64,000 nt of DNA from Gammaproteobacteria bacterium (GCA_030431675.1 JAUIIV010000001.1:310001-374000), one strand, 5' to 3'. Positions 43,977 through 53,507 are shown, numbered from the stretch's first letter. Program-made: numbers and translations. The notes: generated by a model not told the origin, from the letters alone.

Positions 43977-46654
43977 GCCTGATCCCAAAAGATGGATTTG
44001 TATTAGTAGATGGATCTTCTTATTTATTTCGTGCTTATCATGCACTTCCTCCATTAACAAATTCTAAAGGCCAGCCTACTGGAGCTATCTATGGGGTGAT
44101 TAACATGTTGCGTAAGCTATTATCGGATTATAATCCGCAATATGTAGCTGTTGTTTTTGATTGCAAAGAGAAAACTTTTAGACACGACATGTATCCAGAA
44201 TATAAGGCTAATCGTACAGAAATGCCTGAAGACTTAGCGGTGCAAATAAGACCTTTGCATGATGTTATACGCGCAATGGGTTTGCCGCTGATTGCTATAC
44301 CTGGAGTAGAAGCAGATGATGTTATAGGAACATTATCTTGCGTTGCAAGTGCCGCCGGATTATCTACAATAATCTCGACAGGTGATAAGGATATGGCTCA
44401 GTTGGTAGATGATAACGTATTGTGTGTGAATACCATGACTGAAAAAGTTATGGACCGTGCAGGGGTAATAGAAAAGTTCTCTGTCGCACCAGAGCAGATA
44501 ATAGATTACTTGAGTCTTATCGGAGATAGCGTAGACAATATACCAGGGGTATATAAGGTTGGACCTAAAACAGCAGTAAAATGGTTGCAAGAATATGGAT
44601 CCTTAGACAATATTGTCGCTAATGCAGATAAAATAGGCGGTAAGGTTGGAGAAAACTTAAGGACAGCTATTCCTGATTTGCCTTTATACAGAGAATTAAT
44701 CACTATTAAGACAGATGTTGTTGTAGATGTTAGTTATAAAGATTTAAAGCAAGAATCTCCAGATAATAAAGCATTACATCACTTATACTCTGAGCTAGAA
44801 TTTAAAACTTGGTTAAAACAGTTAGATGTGGCAAAACCAAATAATTCAGCTGAATATGAGTTGGTCACGAATGAAAAGCAATTTATTGCTTGGATTGATA
44901 AAATAAAGCAACATGGGGTCTTTGCTTTTGATACTGAGACCACAAGCTTGAGTTATATGGATGCAGAGTTGGTTGGTATATCGGTATCGGTTGAATCACA
45001 CAAAGCCGCTTATATACCAGTGGCACATTCTTATCCTGAGGCGCCGCAACAACTAGCACGAGAGTGGGTGCTAGAGGCATTTAAAGAAGTCTTAGATGAT
45101 CGCAATATTATAAAAATTTGCCATAACCTAAAATATGATATGGAAGTAATGGCTAATTACAATCAAAATATTGCAGGTGTTAATTTTGATACTATGTTGG
45201 CATCTTATACAATCAATAGTGTTAGCAGTCGTCATAATATGGATGCATTGGCAGAGAAGTATTTAATTGCAGAGACTATAAGTTATGAAGATGTTGCTGG
45301 TAAAGGCGTGAAGCAGGTAACTTTTGATCAAGTTGGTTTAGATAAAGCTTGTGAATATGCAGCACAGGATGCTGATATTACCTTGCAACTCTATAAAGAA
45401 TTTACATCAACCTTACAATCGCAACCTCCTTTGCAGCAAGTGTTTGATAATATAGAGATGCCGTTAGTACCGGTATTAGTATCAATGGAGAGACGTGGGG
45501 TTTTAATTGATATTGCAGCACTAGAACTACAAAGTAGAGACTTAGCACAACAAATTAATAGCCTTGAAAAAGAAGCATATACAATTGCTGGAGAAGAGTT
45601 TAATCTTGGATCACCAAAACAATTACAAGAAATTTTGTTTGGTAAACTTAAGCTACCGGTGATGGAAAAAACTCCTACTGGACAACCATCAACTGGTGAG
45701 GCGGTTCTACAGGAATTGGCATTAGAATATGATTTGCCTAGAATTATTTTAGAGTATCGTAGTCTTAGCAAGCTAAAGTCTACTTACACAGATAAGTTGC
45801 CAACAGAAATTAATAATAAAACCGGTCGTGTGCATACTAGCTATCATCAGGCAGTGACTGCGACAGGAAGATTATCTTCTTCAGATCCTAATTTACAAAA
45901 TATTCCAGTCCGTACAAATGAGGGTAAGAAAATCCGTGCGGCATTTATTGCCCCCGAGGGTTATAAGCTAGTTAGTGCAGATTATTCACAAATAGAATTG
46001 CGTATTATGGCTCACCTTTCAGGTGACAATGCATTAATAGAAACCTTTAAGCAGGGGCAGGATATACATAGAACAACTGCTAGTGAAGTTTTTGGGGTGA
46101 CACAAGAGCAGGTTACAGAAGATCAGCGGCGGCATGCAAAAGCTATTAATTTTGGTTTAATATATGGTATGTCTGCCTTCGGGTTGGCAAAGCAGCTAGG
46201 GATATCTAGAGAAAGTTCACAATTATATATAGATAAGTATTTTGAGCGTTTTCCAGGGGTTAAGAAATATATGGATAGTACGCGTGAATTAGCTGCACAA
46301 CAAGGATATGTAGAAACTTTATTTGGTCGTAGATTATACTTACCAGATATTAAATCTAGTAAAGTGCCTTTGCGACGCGCTGCGGAGCGTGCAGCAATTA
46401 ATGCACCGCTGCAGGGAGCTCAAGCTGATATCATAAAGATTGCTATGATCAGGATTCACCAATGGATTGAGCAGCAAGCACCAGACATGCATATGATAAT
46501 GCAGGTGCATGATGAACTAGTATTTGAAGTGCCTGTTGATAAAGTGTCAGCTTATAGCGAACAAGTTTTAAATATTATGTCTGCAGCAGCAGAACTATCA
46601 GTTAAGTTAGAAGTGGGTTTAGGAGTTGGTGATAACTGGGAACAAGCTCACTAA
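43973..46654 (+). CDS. polA: DNA polymerase I
   Basis: The 893-residue protein has the 5'-3' exonuclease domain (about 1-290, FVLVDGSSYLFRAYHAL, VEADDVIGTL), a 3'-5' exonuclease that retains Asp320 and Glu322 in FDTETTSL, and the family A polymerase domain with DYSQIELRIMAHLSGD, RRHAKAINFGLIYGMSAFGLA, and QVHDELVFEVP. All three activities look intact. It overlaps uvrD and converges on engB with only eight bases between stops. The polA-engB pair is conserved in pseudomonads. Confidence 0.97.
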   Translation: MSLIPKDGFVLVDGSSYLFRAYHALPPLTNSKGQPTGAIYGVINMLRKLLSDYNPQYVAVVFDCKEKTFRHDMYPEYKANRTEMPEDLAVQIRPLHDVIRAMGLPLIAIPGVEADDVIGTLSCVASAAGLSTIISTGDKDMAQLVDDNVLCVNTMTEKVMDRAGVIEKFSVAPEQIIDYLSLIGDSVDNIPGVYKVGPKTAVKWLQEYGSLDNIVANADKIGGKVGENLRTAIPDLPLYRELITIKTDVVVDVSYKDLKQESPDNKALHHLYSELEFKTWLKQLDVAKPNNSAEYELVTNEKQFIAWIDKIKQHGVFAFDTETTSLSYMDAELVGISVSVESHKAAYIPVAHSYPEAPQQLAREWVLEAFKEVLDDRNIIKICHNLKYDMEVMANYNQNIAGVNFDTMLASYTINSVSSRHNMDALAEKYLIAETISYEDVAGKGVKQVTFDQVGLDKACEYAAQDADITLQLYKEFTSTLQSQPPLQQVFDNIEMPLVPVLVSMERRGVLIDIAALELQSRDLAQQINSLEKEAYTIAGEEFNLGSPKQLQEILFGKLKLPVMEKTPTGQPSTGEAVLQELALEYDLPRIILEYRSLSKLKSTYTDKLPTEINNKTGRVHTSYHQAVTATGRLSSSDPNLQNIPVRTNEGKKIRAAFIAPEGYKLVSADYSQIELRIMAHLSGDNALIETFKQGQDIHRTTASEVFGVTQEQVTEDQRRHAKAINFGLIYGMSAFGLAKQLGISRESSQLYIDKYFERFPGVKKYMDSTRELAAQQGYVETLFGRRLYLPDIKSSKVPLRRAAERAAINAPLQGAQADIIKIAMIRIHQWIEQQAPDMHMIMQVHDELVFEVPVDKVSAYSEQVLNIMSAAAELSVKLEVGLGVGDNWEQAH

Positions 46655-46662
46655 GTATTTTT

Positions 46663-47265
46663 TTAACCCAACATTTTATCAAGCTCATTACGAGCAGCAT
46701 CAACCCCAGTACCATTTAATGCTGAGAATATTTGTGCACTGACAAGAGAGCTATATTCTGTATAGGCTTTAGTTACTTGCATTAAAGTTTGGTGTGCTTG
46801 GTTACGAGTTAATTTATCTGCTTTGGTTAGTAAAATATGTGCTGGTAAGTTGTTTTCAATTAACCAGCTGAGCATATTCTGATCTAGCTCTTTTAGTGGG
46901 TGGCGGATGTCCATAATAATTACTACTCCGCGTAATTGTTCTCGCATTTGTAAATATTCAGCAAGATTTTGTTCCCATTCTTGTTGGGTCTTGCGTGCTA
47001 CTTTTGCATAACCATAACCAGGGAGATCTACTAGATATTTATTATCTCTAAGTGCAAAGAAATTAATTAGTTGAGTACGCCCTGGAGTTTTACTGGTCTT
47101 AGCAAGATTTTTTACCCCAGTAATAATATTTAAGGCGCTGGATTTACCAGCATTTGAGCGGCCGACAAACGCCACTTCTGCTCGACTATCTTCTGGAGCC
47201 GCTGCAATTGAGGGGGCGCTGGTGGCGAATTCAATTTGATTGTATTTGTTCATATTCTGACACAT
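46663..47265 (-). CDS. engB: ribosome biogenesis GTPase EngB (YihA/YsxC)
   Basis: A 200-residue essential GTPase of 50S assembly. Motifs: GRSNAGKSSALNIITG (G1), TPGRTQLINFF (G2), DLPGYGYAKV (G3), TKADKL (G4) and SALNGTG (G5). An inner ATG at 47253 (MNKYNQIEF) is a plausible alternative start. It diverges from cytochrome c4. Confidence 0.94.
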   Translation of the reverse strand: MCQNMNKYNQIEFATSAPSIAAAPEDSRAEVAFVGRSNAGKSSALNIITGVKNLAKTSKTPGRTQLINFFALRDNKYLVDLPGYGYAKVARKTQQEWEQNLAEYLQMREQLRGVVIIMDIRHPLKELDQNMLSWLIENNLPAHILLTKADKLTRNQAHQTLMQVTKAYTEYSSLVSAQIFSALNGTGVDAARNELDKMLG

Positions 47266-47302
47266 TATATAGATCGACTACAATGATGTAAAATATCTTA
47301 TC

Positions 47303-47332
47303 TTGACGTGTAGTTCTACGTAGGGATAGAAT
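47303..47332 (+). promoter_or_regulatory. promoter upstream of cytochrome c4
   Basis: TTGACG (47303-47308) and TAGAAT (47327-47332) are 18 bases apart, followed after about 20 bases by the cytochrome ATG. It would drive the three-gene set cytochrome c4, dsbA-like and transpeptidase-like. Confidence 0.5.
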
Positions 47333-47352
47333 TAAGTTTACTCAATAAGGTC

Positions 47353-47973
47353 ATGGGTACTGTGGAGAAATTTTACCTAAGTTTATTACTTATATTTGCT
47401 TGTGTAAATGCACAAGCTTTGTCTGGCAATCCATTGGCGGGACAACAGAAGTCTGAGACCTGTGTTGCTTGTCATGGTGTAGATGGGAATACTGTTACAT
47501 CATTATGGCCAAAAATAGCTGGCATGTCAGAAGGTTATCTATTAAAGCAGTTGTTGGATTATAAGAAAGGTGAGGCAGGCAATAGATATGATCCTACAAT
47601 GTATAGTATTGTGGCAGAATTAAGTGATCAAGATTTGGCGGATTTGGCAGCTTTTTATGCCACACAGCAGATGACCATAGGTGAAGTTCCAGAAAACTTT
47701 GTCAGTATAGGACAAGAAATCTACCGTGGTGGAAATTTAGCAAGTGGTGTGCCTGCATGTAGTGCATGTCATGGCGCAGATGGTAAGGGTAATTATTTAG
47801 CTTTGTTTCCGCGTTTGAGTGGTCAGAATCCTGAGTATGTGCGTGATCAACTTATGAAGTTTAAAAATAAACAGCGCTCCAATGGCCCTAATGGCATGAT
47901 GCGCGATATAGCATCTAAATTAACTGATCAAGAAATGGAGGCAGTAGCTCAGTATGTTCAAGGCCTGCATTAG
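47353..47973 (+). CDS. cytochrome c4 (dihaem)
   Basis: A 206-residue periplasmic dihaem cytochrome. A hydrophobic signal peptide covers about residues 8-22. Two haem sites, CVACH (Cys37, Cys40, His41) and CSACH (Cys136, Cys139, His140), lie in duplicated halves (AGQQKSETC and GGNLASGVPAC). The order engB-cytochrome c4-dsbA is the pseudomonad arrangement. It probably carries electrons to a terminal oxidase. The last 20 bases overlap the dsbA-like gene. Confidence 0.93.
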   Translation: MGTVEKFYLSLLLIFACVNAQALSGNPLAGQQKSETCVACHGVDGNTVTSLWPKIAGMSEGYLLKQLLDYKKGEAGNRYDPTMYSIVAELSDQDLADLAAFYATQQMTIGEVPENFVSIGQEIYRGGNLASGVPACSACHGADGKGNYLALFPRLSGQNPEYVRDQLMKFKNKQRSNGPNGMMRDIASKLTDQEMEAVAQYVQGLH

Positions 47974-48655
47974 ATTTTTATTAATAGCTGTAGTATCAAG
48001 CGTTTGCTTTGCCGAAGATTTGTATATAGATGGCAAAGACTATGAGCGACTTCCAACAAGTATCAGGGATAAAGAGGATGTACAGCAATTATTAGTCACT
48101 GATCCGAATAAAGTGCAGGTACTATTCTTTTTCAGCTATGGTTGTCATGGATGCGATTTAATGCATGGACCATTTTCAGCTTGGACTAAAGATCAAAGGC
48201 AAGAGCCTAATAGCAGGGTAAAAGTATATTGGTACCCTGTATCATTTAATCCACAATGGAAAGTATTAGCCAAGGTATACTATATTGCTGAGGCCTTAGA
48301 GCCATCTGGAGATCTTAATGATAAGATATTTGATGGTCTACATAAAAAAGGTCTAAAGCTTTGGCTAGAGCCTGCGATGCAAAACTTTTTTGTTGAGCAG
48401 GGTTTTTCTGAGCAAGAATTTAAAAAAGCAGCCAAATCATTTAGCACTTATCAAAAAGTGAAACGCGCAGATGAAATATCTTTAAGCTACAACATAACCG
48501 TTACCCCAGATATAGTAGTAAATGGTCCTATGGCCAGCTATAAAATAGAATTGGCTAAAGTTGGTAACAGCGTACCAAAACTATTTGCAGTACTTAATTA
48601 TCTGGTAGATAGAGAAACTAAGTTATTAGCGAATGATAATGTTAAGAAGAAGTAA
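47954..48655 (+). CDS. DsbA-family thiol:disulfide protein with CHGC active site
   Basis: The 233-residue protein has an N-terminal signal peptide (about residues 6-20) and a thioredoxin-like fold. The active site is FFSYGCHGCDLMHGP, with Cys64-His-Gly-Cys67 where DsbA usually has CPHC. The cis-Pro loop reads NITVTPDIVVNG. It should act in the periplasm on disulfides, though redox tuning may differ. Its genomic place matches dsbA after cytochrome c4. It overlaps the next gene by 23 bases. Confidence 0.87.
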   Translation: MFKACIRFLLIAVVSSVCFAEDLYIDGKDYERLPTSIRDKEDVQQLLVTDPNKVQVLFFFSYGCHGCDLMHGPFSAWTKDQRQEPNSRVKVYWYPVSFNPQWKVLAKVYYIAEALEPSGDLNDKIFDGLHKKGLKLWLEPAMQNFFVEQGFSEQEFKKAAKSFSTYQKVKRADEISLSYNITVTPDIVVNGPMASYKIELAKVGNSVPKLFAVLNYLVDRETKLLANDNVKKK

Positions 48656-49226
48656 GCTTATATGTTTGTTTTTATTAATTCCGTTTAGAATATTTGCTAG
48701 TGACTTAGTTGTTTCTATTAGTGGTAAAGAGTGTGAAGCCACTGTAGGACAAAAAAACTATGAATGCTCAATTAGCATGGTGCGCTCAAAAGATCGCTCC
48801 AAACCGCCAAGAGCATGTGTCCCAGTAGGGGTGTTTCCGCTGCGGCAGGTATACATTCGTACTGACAAGATAGCTTCAGATAAGTTACAAAATTTACAAT
48901 TACGCACCCTGGCATTACAACGCTTTGATGGTTGGTGTCTTGATCCTAATAGTATTGATTATAACAAGTGGGTAGATTTGACCCGTTTTAATCCACTATT
49001 ACAGCATAAAAAGCTATATAGGAAAGATGATTTATACGATATTGTTATTGTAGCGGGTAACAATGATGATCCAATTGTTCCTGGTAAAGGAAGTGTTATT
49101 TTTGTTCATATAGACTCAGATGGAGGTAGCAGAAAAAATGGCTGTTTAGCTTTTTCTGAGGAAGACTTATTAGAAATTTTACCGCAGCTAAATGAAAATT
49201 CTAAATTAATTGTCAAAGATAATTAA
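48633..49226 (+). CDS. L,D-transpeptidase-like (YkuD/COG3786-type) exported protein
   Basis: A 197-residue protein with a signal peptide (residues about 7-22). It resembles the COG3786 branch of YkuD proteins: GVFPLRQVYIR, DGWCLDP, YRKDDLYDIVIVAGNNDDPIVPGKGSVIFVHI and the catalytic Cys in NGCLAFSEEDLLEIL. His159 and Cys171 (from this ATG) are the likely active-site pair. Such enzymes make or break L,D-crosslinks in peptidoglycan. The next in-frame ATG is at 48639. The overlap with the dsbA-like gene suggests one transcript, and the Cys enzyme may depend on periplasmic redox control. Confidence 0.8.
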   Translation: MIMLRRSKLICLFLLIPFRIFASDLVVSISGKECEATVGQKNYECSISMVRSKDRSKPPRACVPVGVFPLRQVYIRTDKIASDKLQNLQLRTLALQRFDGWCLDPNSIDYNKWVDLTRFNPLLQHKKLYRKDDLYDIVIVAGNNDDPIVPGKGSVIFVHIDSDGGSRKNGCLAFSEEDLLEILPQLNENSKLIVKDN

Positions 49227-49230
49227 AATC

Positions 49231-49260
49231 TGCTGCATAACCATTGATGGATATGCAGCA
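49231..49260. terminator. hairpin between convergent genes
   Basis: TGCTGCATA (49231-49239) and TATGCAGCA (49252-49260) form a perfect 9-bp stem with a 12-base loop between the transpeptidase-like and LRR-like genes. A T-rich run follows only on the reverse strand (ATTTTAATT), so it could serve the leftward gene. Confidence 0.5.
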
Positions 49261-49276
49261 GCAATGCTAAATTGAG

Positions 49277-50065
49277 TTATAGAACAAGCCTGCGTCGAAC
49301 AGGTGGTCGAAGATATTCATTACCTCCAGCTTCCAGCTGATTTTCAAGGGTATTTTCTTGATAGGCTCTGAGGAGAGACAAATTAGCCATAGCTTCTGGG
49401 TTATTTGCTAGTGAAGTATGTTCAAACACGCTTATAAAATATTCCATGCTCGCTCTAGCTACATCTTGTCTAGAAGTGTTTCCATATTGATAACGCAGTA
49501 TTCCAGCAAAATGCTTGATCAGCATCTCTTCTGTTAATTTCTCTTCATCAACTCTACTCAAGTCCTCATCCACAAATTCATAATTAAGGAACACTTTCTC
49601 ACCTGGGGCTGGACTTCTACTATGCGGATAATTAGTTTTTTGCTCAAATGGTGGCTGTCCTAGTATTTTATTCTCTGTGTTTAGCACTATAGCACTAGCT
49701 AAACTTATTTCGGTATATCCAAAAAATAGTTGAACTAATTTAGGAAAATCACGCAATCTTGGAGTAAAGGTAATTCCAGCACTTTCTAAGGATAGGGTTT
49801 CTAAAGTATCACTAACAGGACTATCTTTAATAGCTTCTAACAATGTATGTAGCATGGTATTATTAACGCTATAGCCTGTAAAATTAATCTCGGTAATTGG
49901 TTGCGGTCTTTCTCCAGTTTTAACTCTATTTATTTCTGCAAGATAACGATCTAAGGTTTGTTCGACATTCTCATCAATTGTTCTACCTTCTTGATCCCTT
50001 TGAGAAAGAGCTCCTGGGGCAGGCCTTAGAGGCACCTGAGGATATATTACTATTTGCCCGCTCAT
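49277..50065 (-). CDS. unknown protein with leucine-rich-repeat-like segment
   Basis: I cannot assign a family. The 262-residue protein has a Pro-rich start, then about residues 55-120 read like two or three short leucine-rich repeats (ITEINFTGYSVNNTMLHTLLEAI, LETLSLESAGITF, LVQLFFGYTEIS), followed by a charged helical C-terminal half (SRVDEEKLTEEMLIKHFAGIL). No signal or membrane segment is seen. Together with the neighbouring ankyrin-like gene it suggests a small set of protein-binding proteins of possible host-directed use; this is inference only. Confidence 0.68.
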   Translation of the reverse strand: MSGQIVIYPQVPLRPAPGALSQRDQEGRTIDENVEQTLDRYLAEINRVKTGERPQPITEINFTGYSVNNTMLHTLLEAIKDSPVSDTLETLSLESAGITFTPRLRDFPKLVQLFFGYTEISLASAIVLNTENKILGQPPFEQKTNYPHSRSPAPGEKVFLNYEFVDEDLSRVDEEKLTEEMLIKHFAGILRYQYGNTSRQDVARASMEYFISVFEHTSLANNPEAMANLSLLRAYQENTLENQLEAGGNEYLRPPVRRRLVL

Positions 50066-50167
50066 GTTTTAGTTTTTCCACTTAATGTATAAAGAGTTTC
50101 TATCTTATTATGAACATAGTTATTTTGTCTATAGCAACTACACGCAATAACTTGTTTTAAAAACAAT

Positions 50168-50881
50168 CTAAATGCATGATAGTCTTGGTGTTTCAGTAGA
50201 TGCTTTTCCTGCGGCAATTATTAATGCAAGCATCATTGAACCGTAAAAAAAGTATTTACTGATATCATAACTTTTCTGTCTAGGATGAGTCCCACTTGTA
50301 TTAGTGGGTGCCTCTACATCATACATGTGTGTCATTTCTCTTTGTTGAGGAGAATCGGAACGTATAGGATGATATAGAGTGTTAGTTAATCCTTGACGTT
50401 TAGCAATGGCTTTAGTAGTTTCACCTTGTATTATATATGGTGCATCATTACTTGTTCTGTCTTCATTACTGCAGTGTTGGTATAAGGTGCTGAATGTTGT
50501 GTAAATATAAGTGTTATCTGAGTTAGCTCCTTCTTGCACAAGAAAATTAGCTATTTCTTTATTTCTGCATACAAGTGCAAGCATTAATAGACTAACGCCA
50601 TTTTTATCAATAGCATTTAATAATGCTCTATGCGATCCGCCGCTTTTTAAGCATGCTTTAAACTCATCCATAAAAAGAGTGTCACCCTTTATAGGGGGTA
50701 TTTTTTTAGCTTCTATACCTTGGCGTAGCTCAGAATCTTCAACTACTAATAAACTAAGATATTCATACCCTTGGCCCTTTTGCTTAAGTTTTTCTTTTGC
50801 TGATTGCAGTATTGATTGGCAATATATGGTGACTTCATCTGCAGTAGCATTAGCACAAAATTGTTGTGTTGGATTAGGCAT
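50168..50881 (-). CDS. ankyrin-like protein with C-terminal membrane helix
   Basis: From an ATG at 50881 with GGAAG five bases upstream the protein has 237 residues (an ATG twelve bases earlier is also in frame). Residues about 85-120 contain an ankyrin-like unit (DKNGVSLLMLALVCRNKEIANFLVQEGAN). Another copy is not clear. A hydrophobic segment near the end (FFYGSMMLALIIAAG) is a possible membrane anchor. Family and function are unknown. The C-terminal anchor plus ankyrin is a combination seen in secreted effectors of intracellular bacteria, but nothing here proves secretion. Confidence 0.68.
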   Translation of the reverse strand: MPNPTQQFCANATADEVTIYCQSILQSAKEKLKQKGQGYEYLSLLVVEDSELRQGIEAKKIPPIKGDTLFMDEFKACLKSGGSHRALLNAIDKNGVSLLMLALVCRNKEIANFLVQEGANSDNTYIYTTFSTLYQHCSNEDRTSNDAPYIIQGETTKAIAKRQGLTNTLYHPIRSDSPQQREMTHMYDVEAPTNTSGTHPRQKSYDISKYFFYGSMMLALIIAAGKASTETPRLSCI

Positions 50882-50966
50882 AAGTACTTCCATGTTTGTA
50901 ATTTATTAAAAAACAAGCATATAACGATCTTATTTACAAATGCAACAAGTGAGTTAAAGTTACAAT

Positions 50967-51902
50967 TTATTCTGCAGCCGCGCGTTTAAGTCTATCAATT
51001 ACTGCTAACCATTCTTCTGTTTCTGGCGGTAGCTCAACTATTATTGTGTTTTTACCTAGTATATCCATATTTCGCAGGTTGGTGTATAAATCATGTGCAT
51101 ATTGCTTGGGGTTACTTGTAACCTGTTGCCAAACTACTACATTGGACAATAAAGTGGGGGTAGGCATAAAGCTGAGCACCGCAGAATTTTCTGTAACAGA
51201 TGTAAGCTGGCTACTGTCTACAAGAACTACCGGAGTATTTGGAGAGTAGTGTTTTAAAGTGGTGCCAGGAGCACCTGGCTTATGAGTATTGACAGCTATT
51301 GGTCTTTGTAACACTTCTTCTATTTGTGTTCTGGTGATATTACCTAATCGTCTTAAAACTGGTTGCTCCCCAGATAAGTCAACTATTGTAGATTCAATAC
51401 CCACAACACAATCATCTCCATCTAGTACAATAGATACTTCTTCACCCAAATCCTGTCTGACATGAGCAGCTGTAGTTGGGCTTACCATGCCATATTTATT
51501 CGCAGATGGGCCAACAATGCCGCCATTAAATTCTTGCAATAAATCTAAGGTTACTTTGTGATTTGGGATCCGCAAACCAATAGTATTTCGTCCACCAGTA
51601 ATTAGTGAAGATACATGAGGTTGCTTGTTTAATATCAAGGTGAGTGGGCCAGGCCAAAAAGCATCTGCCAGCACATAGGCGGTATCTGGAATATTTTGTG
51701 CCCACTTGGCAAGCATGCTTGAGTTTGCTATATGCACAATAACTGGATGATTTGCTGGGCGACCCTTTATGGTAAAAACTTTTTTGATAGCCTGGGGATC
51801 ACTAGCATCAGCTCCCAACCCGTAAACTGTCTCGGTAGGAAATGCTACGGTTAATCCCTCTTTAAGGGCGGCCGCGGCAATTTGTATTTGATTATCTAGC
51901 AT
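50967..51902 (-). CDS. L-threonylcarbamoyladenylate synthase (Sua5/YrdC/YwlC type)
   Basis: This enzyme makes threonylcarbamoyl-AMP from threonine, bicarbonate and ATP for t6A37 in tRNA. The YrdC domain (about 1-200) shows KEGLTVAFPTETVYGLGADA, FTIKGRPANHPVIVH, WPGPLTLIL and IGLRIPNH. The protein is 311 residues, so it is of the two-domain Sua5 type with a C-terminal extension (GAPGTTLKHYSPNTPV), rather than the short TsaC. It diverges from cytochrome c5. Confidence 0.92.
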   Translation of the reverse strand: MLDNQIQIAAAALKEGLTVAFPTETVYGLGADASDPQAIKKVFTIKGRPANHPVIVHIANSSMLAKWAQNIPDTAYVLADAFWPGPLTLILNKQPHVSSLITGGRNTIGLRIPNHKVTLDLLQEFNGGIVGPSANKYGMVSPTTAAHVRQDLGEEVSIVLDGDDCVVGIESTIVDLSGEQPVLRRLGNITRTQIEEVLQRPIAVNTHKPGAPGTTLKHYSPNTPVVLVDSSQLTSVTENSAVLSFMPTPTLLSNVVVWQQVTSNPKQYAHDLYTNLRNMDILGKNTIIVELPPETEEWLAVIDRLKRAAAE

Positions 51903-52018
51903 TATTCTTACTTCTTAGTTAAGCCGACTATATGCGGTGTAAATTCTTGACTCGGTGAATTCAGCTTTTGAGTATATATGTTAGACTATACAAATTAACG
52001 GAACAATAGGAAAAAGCC

Positions 52019-52450
52019 TTGTTAGTTGGTCGAAAGACAAAGTTTTTGTGTATAGGGATTTGCACTCTAGGCCTTGCATCTTCTATTGCCGTAGCCAGTT
52101 TGTCTGGCTCTTTGTCTGAGAGTGCTATTGCTGAACGTCTGAAACCTGTAGGCAAAGTTAATATTATTGGCGTTGACCCAAACGCTGCAGCAGATGTAGT
52201 TGCCGGCGTTGGTGGCCCAGAAAAGATCTATGCTGATAATTGCAAAATGTGTCACCAAAATGGCTTGGCGGGCGCCCCTCGAATGGGAGTAAAAGGCGAC
52301 TGGACTGCACGTGAGCAGCAGGGATTAGATACTCTTGTCAAGAATGCTTGGGTTGGCATTAGAGGTATGCCGCCTAAAGGTAATTGCCTAAAGTGCTCGG
52401 AAGATGATATCCGTAACACCGTAATCTATATGCTAGATCAGCTAAAATAG
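52019..52450 (+). CDS. cytochrome c5-type monohaem protein
   Basis: The 143-residue protein starts at TTG with AGGAAA about seven bases upstream. A hydrophobic segment (residues about 9-26) should export it or anchor it. It has one haem site, CKMCH, in the segment YADNCKMCHQNGLAGAPRMG, and the C-terminal GMPPKGNC and CSEDDIRNTVIYML typical of cytochrome c5, where two extra Cys may form a disulfide. It is a likely electron carrier to a terminal oxidase. Confidence 0.88.
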   Translation: MLVGRKTKFLCIGICTLGLASSIAVASLSGSLSESAIAERLKPVGKVNIIGVDPNAAADVVAGVGGPEKIYADNCKMCHQNGLAGAPRMGVKGDWTAREQQGLDTLVKNAWVGIRGMPPKGNCLKCSEDDIRNTVIYMLDQLK

Positions 52451-52457
52451 AATATCA

Positions 52458-53507
52458 TTAGATTTGCCAGCGCATGTCAAATAACTTATCAATTTGTTCT
52501 TGTGATACGCCTTGTAAAGTTGCTGGAGACCATTGTGGTTTTTTGTCCTTGTCGACTAATGCTGCCCGAACCCCTTCATTAAAATCATGAGTTTGAATAA
52601 TATTTAGGGTTAAGCTGAATTCCATTGCTAACGCTTCTTCAAGGCTCATATTCTTTGCCATATTGAGTGCCTTATGGGTTACCACTAAACTAGTAGGTGA
52701 GCGTGTGAGTAAATGCGCCACACATGCTTTGGCCCATTCATCATCTATATTCTGTAAAGCATCAATAATATCTATTACCGTATCTTGTGCAAAGCATAGC
52801 TTTATAATATCAAGCTTTTTAGCTAATTCGCTTGGGGGCGGCTCTTGTGTATATGATTCAAATACCTTCTTATAATCCGTAACATCATATATGCATAAAT
52901 CATCTATTAAAGAACCGAACTTCTCTTCCGGTATATGATAGTCTACCAGGCGGCAATACATAGCATCTGCGATGTCTATTATTCTACCTGTTAACCCTAG
53001 ATACATGCCTAAGTTATTCGGAATTTGTGATAAAAAGTAAGTGGCACCAGTATCAGGATAAAGGCCAATACCTGTCTCAGGCATAGCCAGTTTTAAGTTA
53101 GAGGCAGCAACTACTATAGAACCATTTATGGATATACCAAGCCCACCACCCATAGATATATTATTTAAGAGGGATATATAAGGTTTGGGATATTTGTTAA
53201 TAAAACCATCCAGCTTATACTCATATCTAAAAAAAGGAATATCCTCTATATAGGCCTGAGGTCCTACCGTATACAAATGCTTTATATCCCCACCCGCACA
53301 AAAGGCTTTATCACAGTTGCTGGTCATAATTACGGCACATATATTTTTATCCTGTGCCCAGGAGCGTAATTTATCATCTAATTCAATTATCATTTCTGGT
53401 GATAGAGCGTTAAGCGCTTCTGATCTATTTAGAACTACTTTGCCAATACTGCCATTTTTAGCTGGTAGTTCTTCAAAAATTACTTGCTTGCTCGGGGGTG
53501 TGCTCAT
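52458..53507 (-). CDS. 3-hydroxyisobutyryl-CoA hydrolase-like enoyl-CoA hydratase/isomerase protein
   Basis: The 349-residue protein belongs to the crotonase superfamily. Segments KAFCAGGDIKHLY (oxyanion hole), NISMGGGLGISINGSIVVA, and LAMPETGIGLYPDTGATYFLSQIP match the 3-hydroxyisobutyryl-CoA hydrolase branch, which acts in valine breakdown. The substrate is inferred from the subfamily only. It ends eight bases from the cytochrome c5 stop and is convergent with it. Confidence 0.85.
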   Translation of the reverse strand: MSTPPSKQVIFEELPAKNGSIGKVVLNRSEALNALSPEMIIELDDKLRSWAQDKNICAVIMTSNCDKAFCAGGDIKHLYTVGPQAYIEDIPFFRYEYKLDGFINKYPKPYISLLNNISMGGGLGISINGSIVVAASNLKLAMPETGIGLYPDTGATYFLSQIPNNLGMYLGLTGRIIDIADAMYCRLVDYHIPEEKFGSLIDDLCIYDVTDYKKVFESYTQEPPPSELAKKLDIIKLCFAQDTVIDIIDALQNIDDEWAKACVAHLLTRSPTSLVVTHKALNMAKNMSLEEALAMEFSLTLNIIQTHDFNEGVRAALVDKDKKPQWSPATLQGVSQEQIDKLFDMRWQI

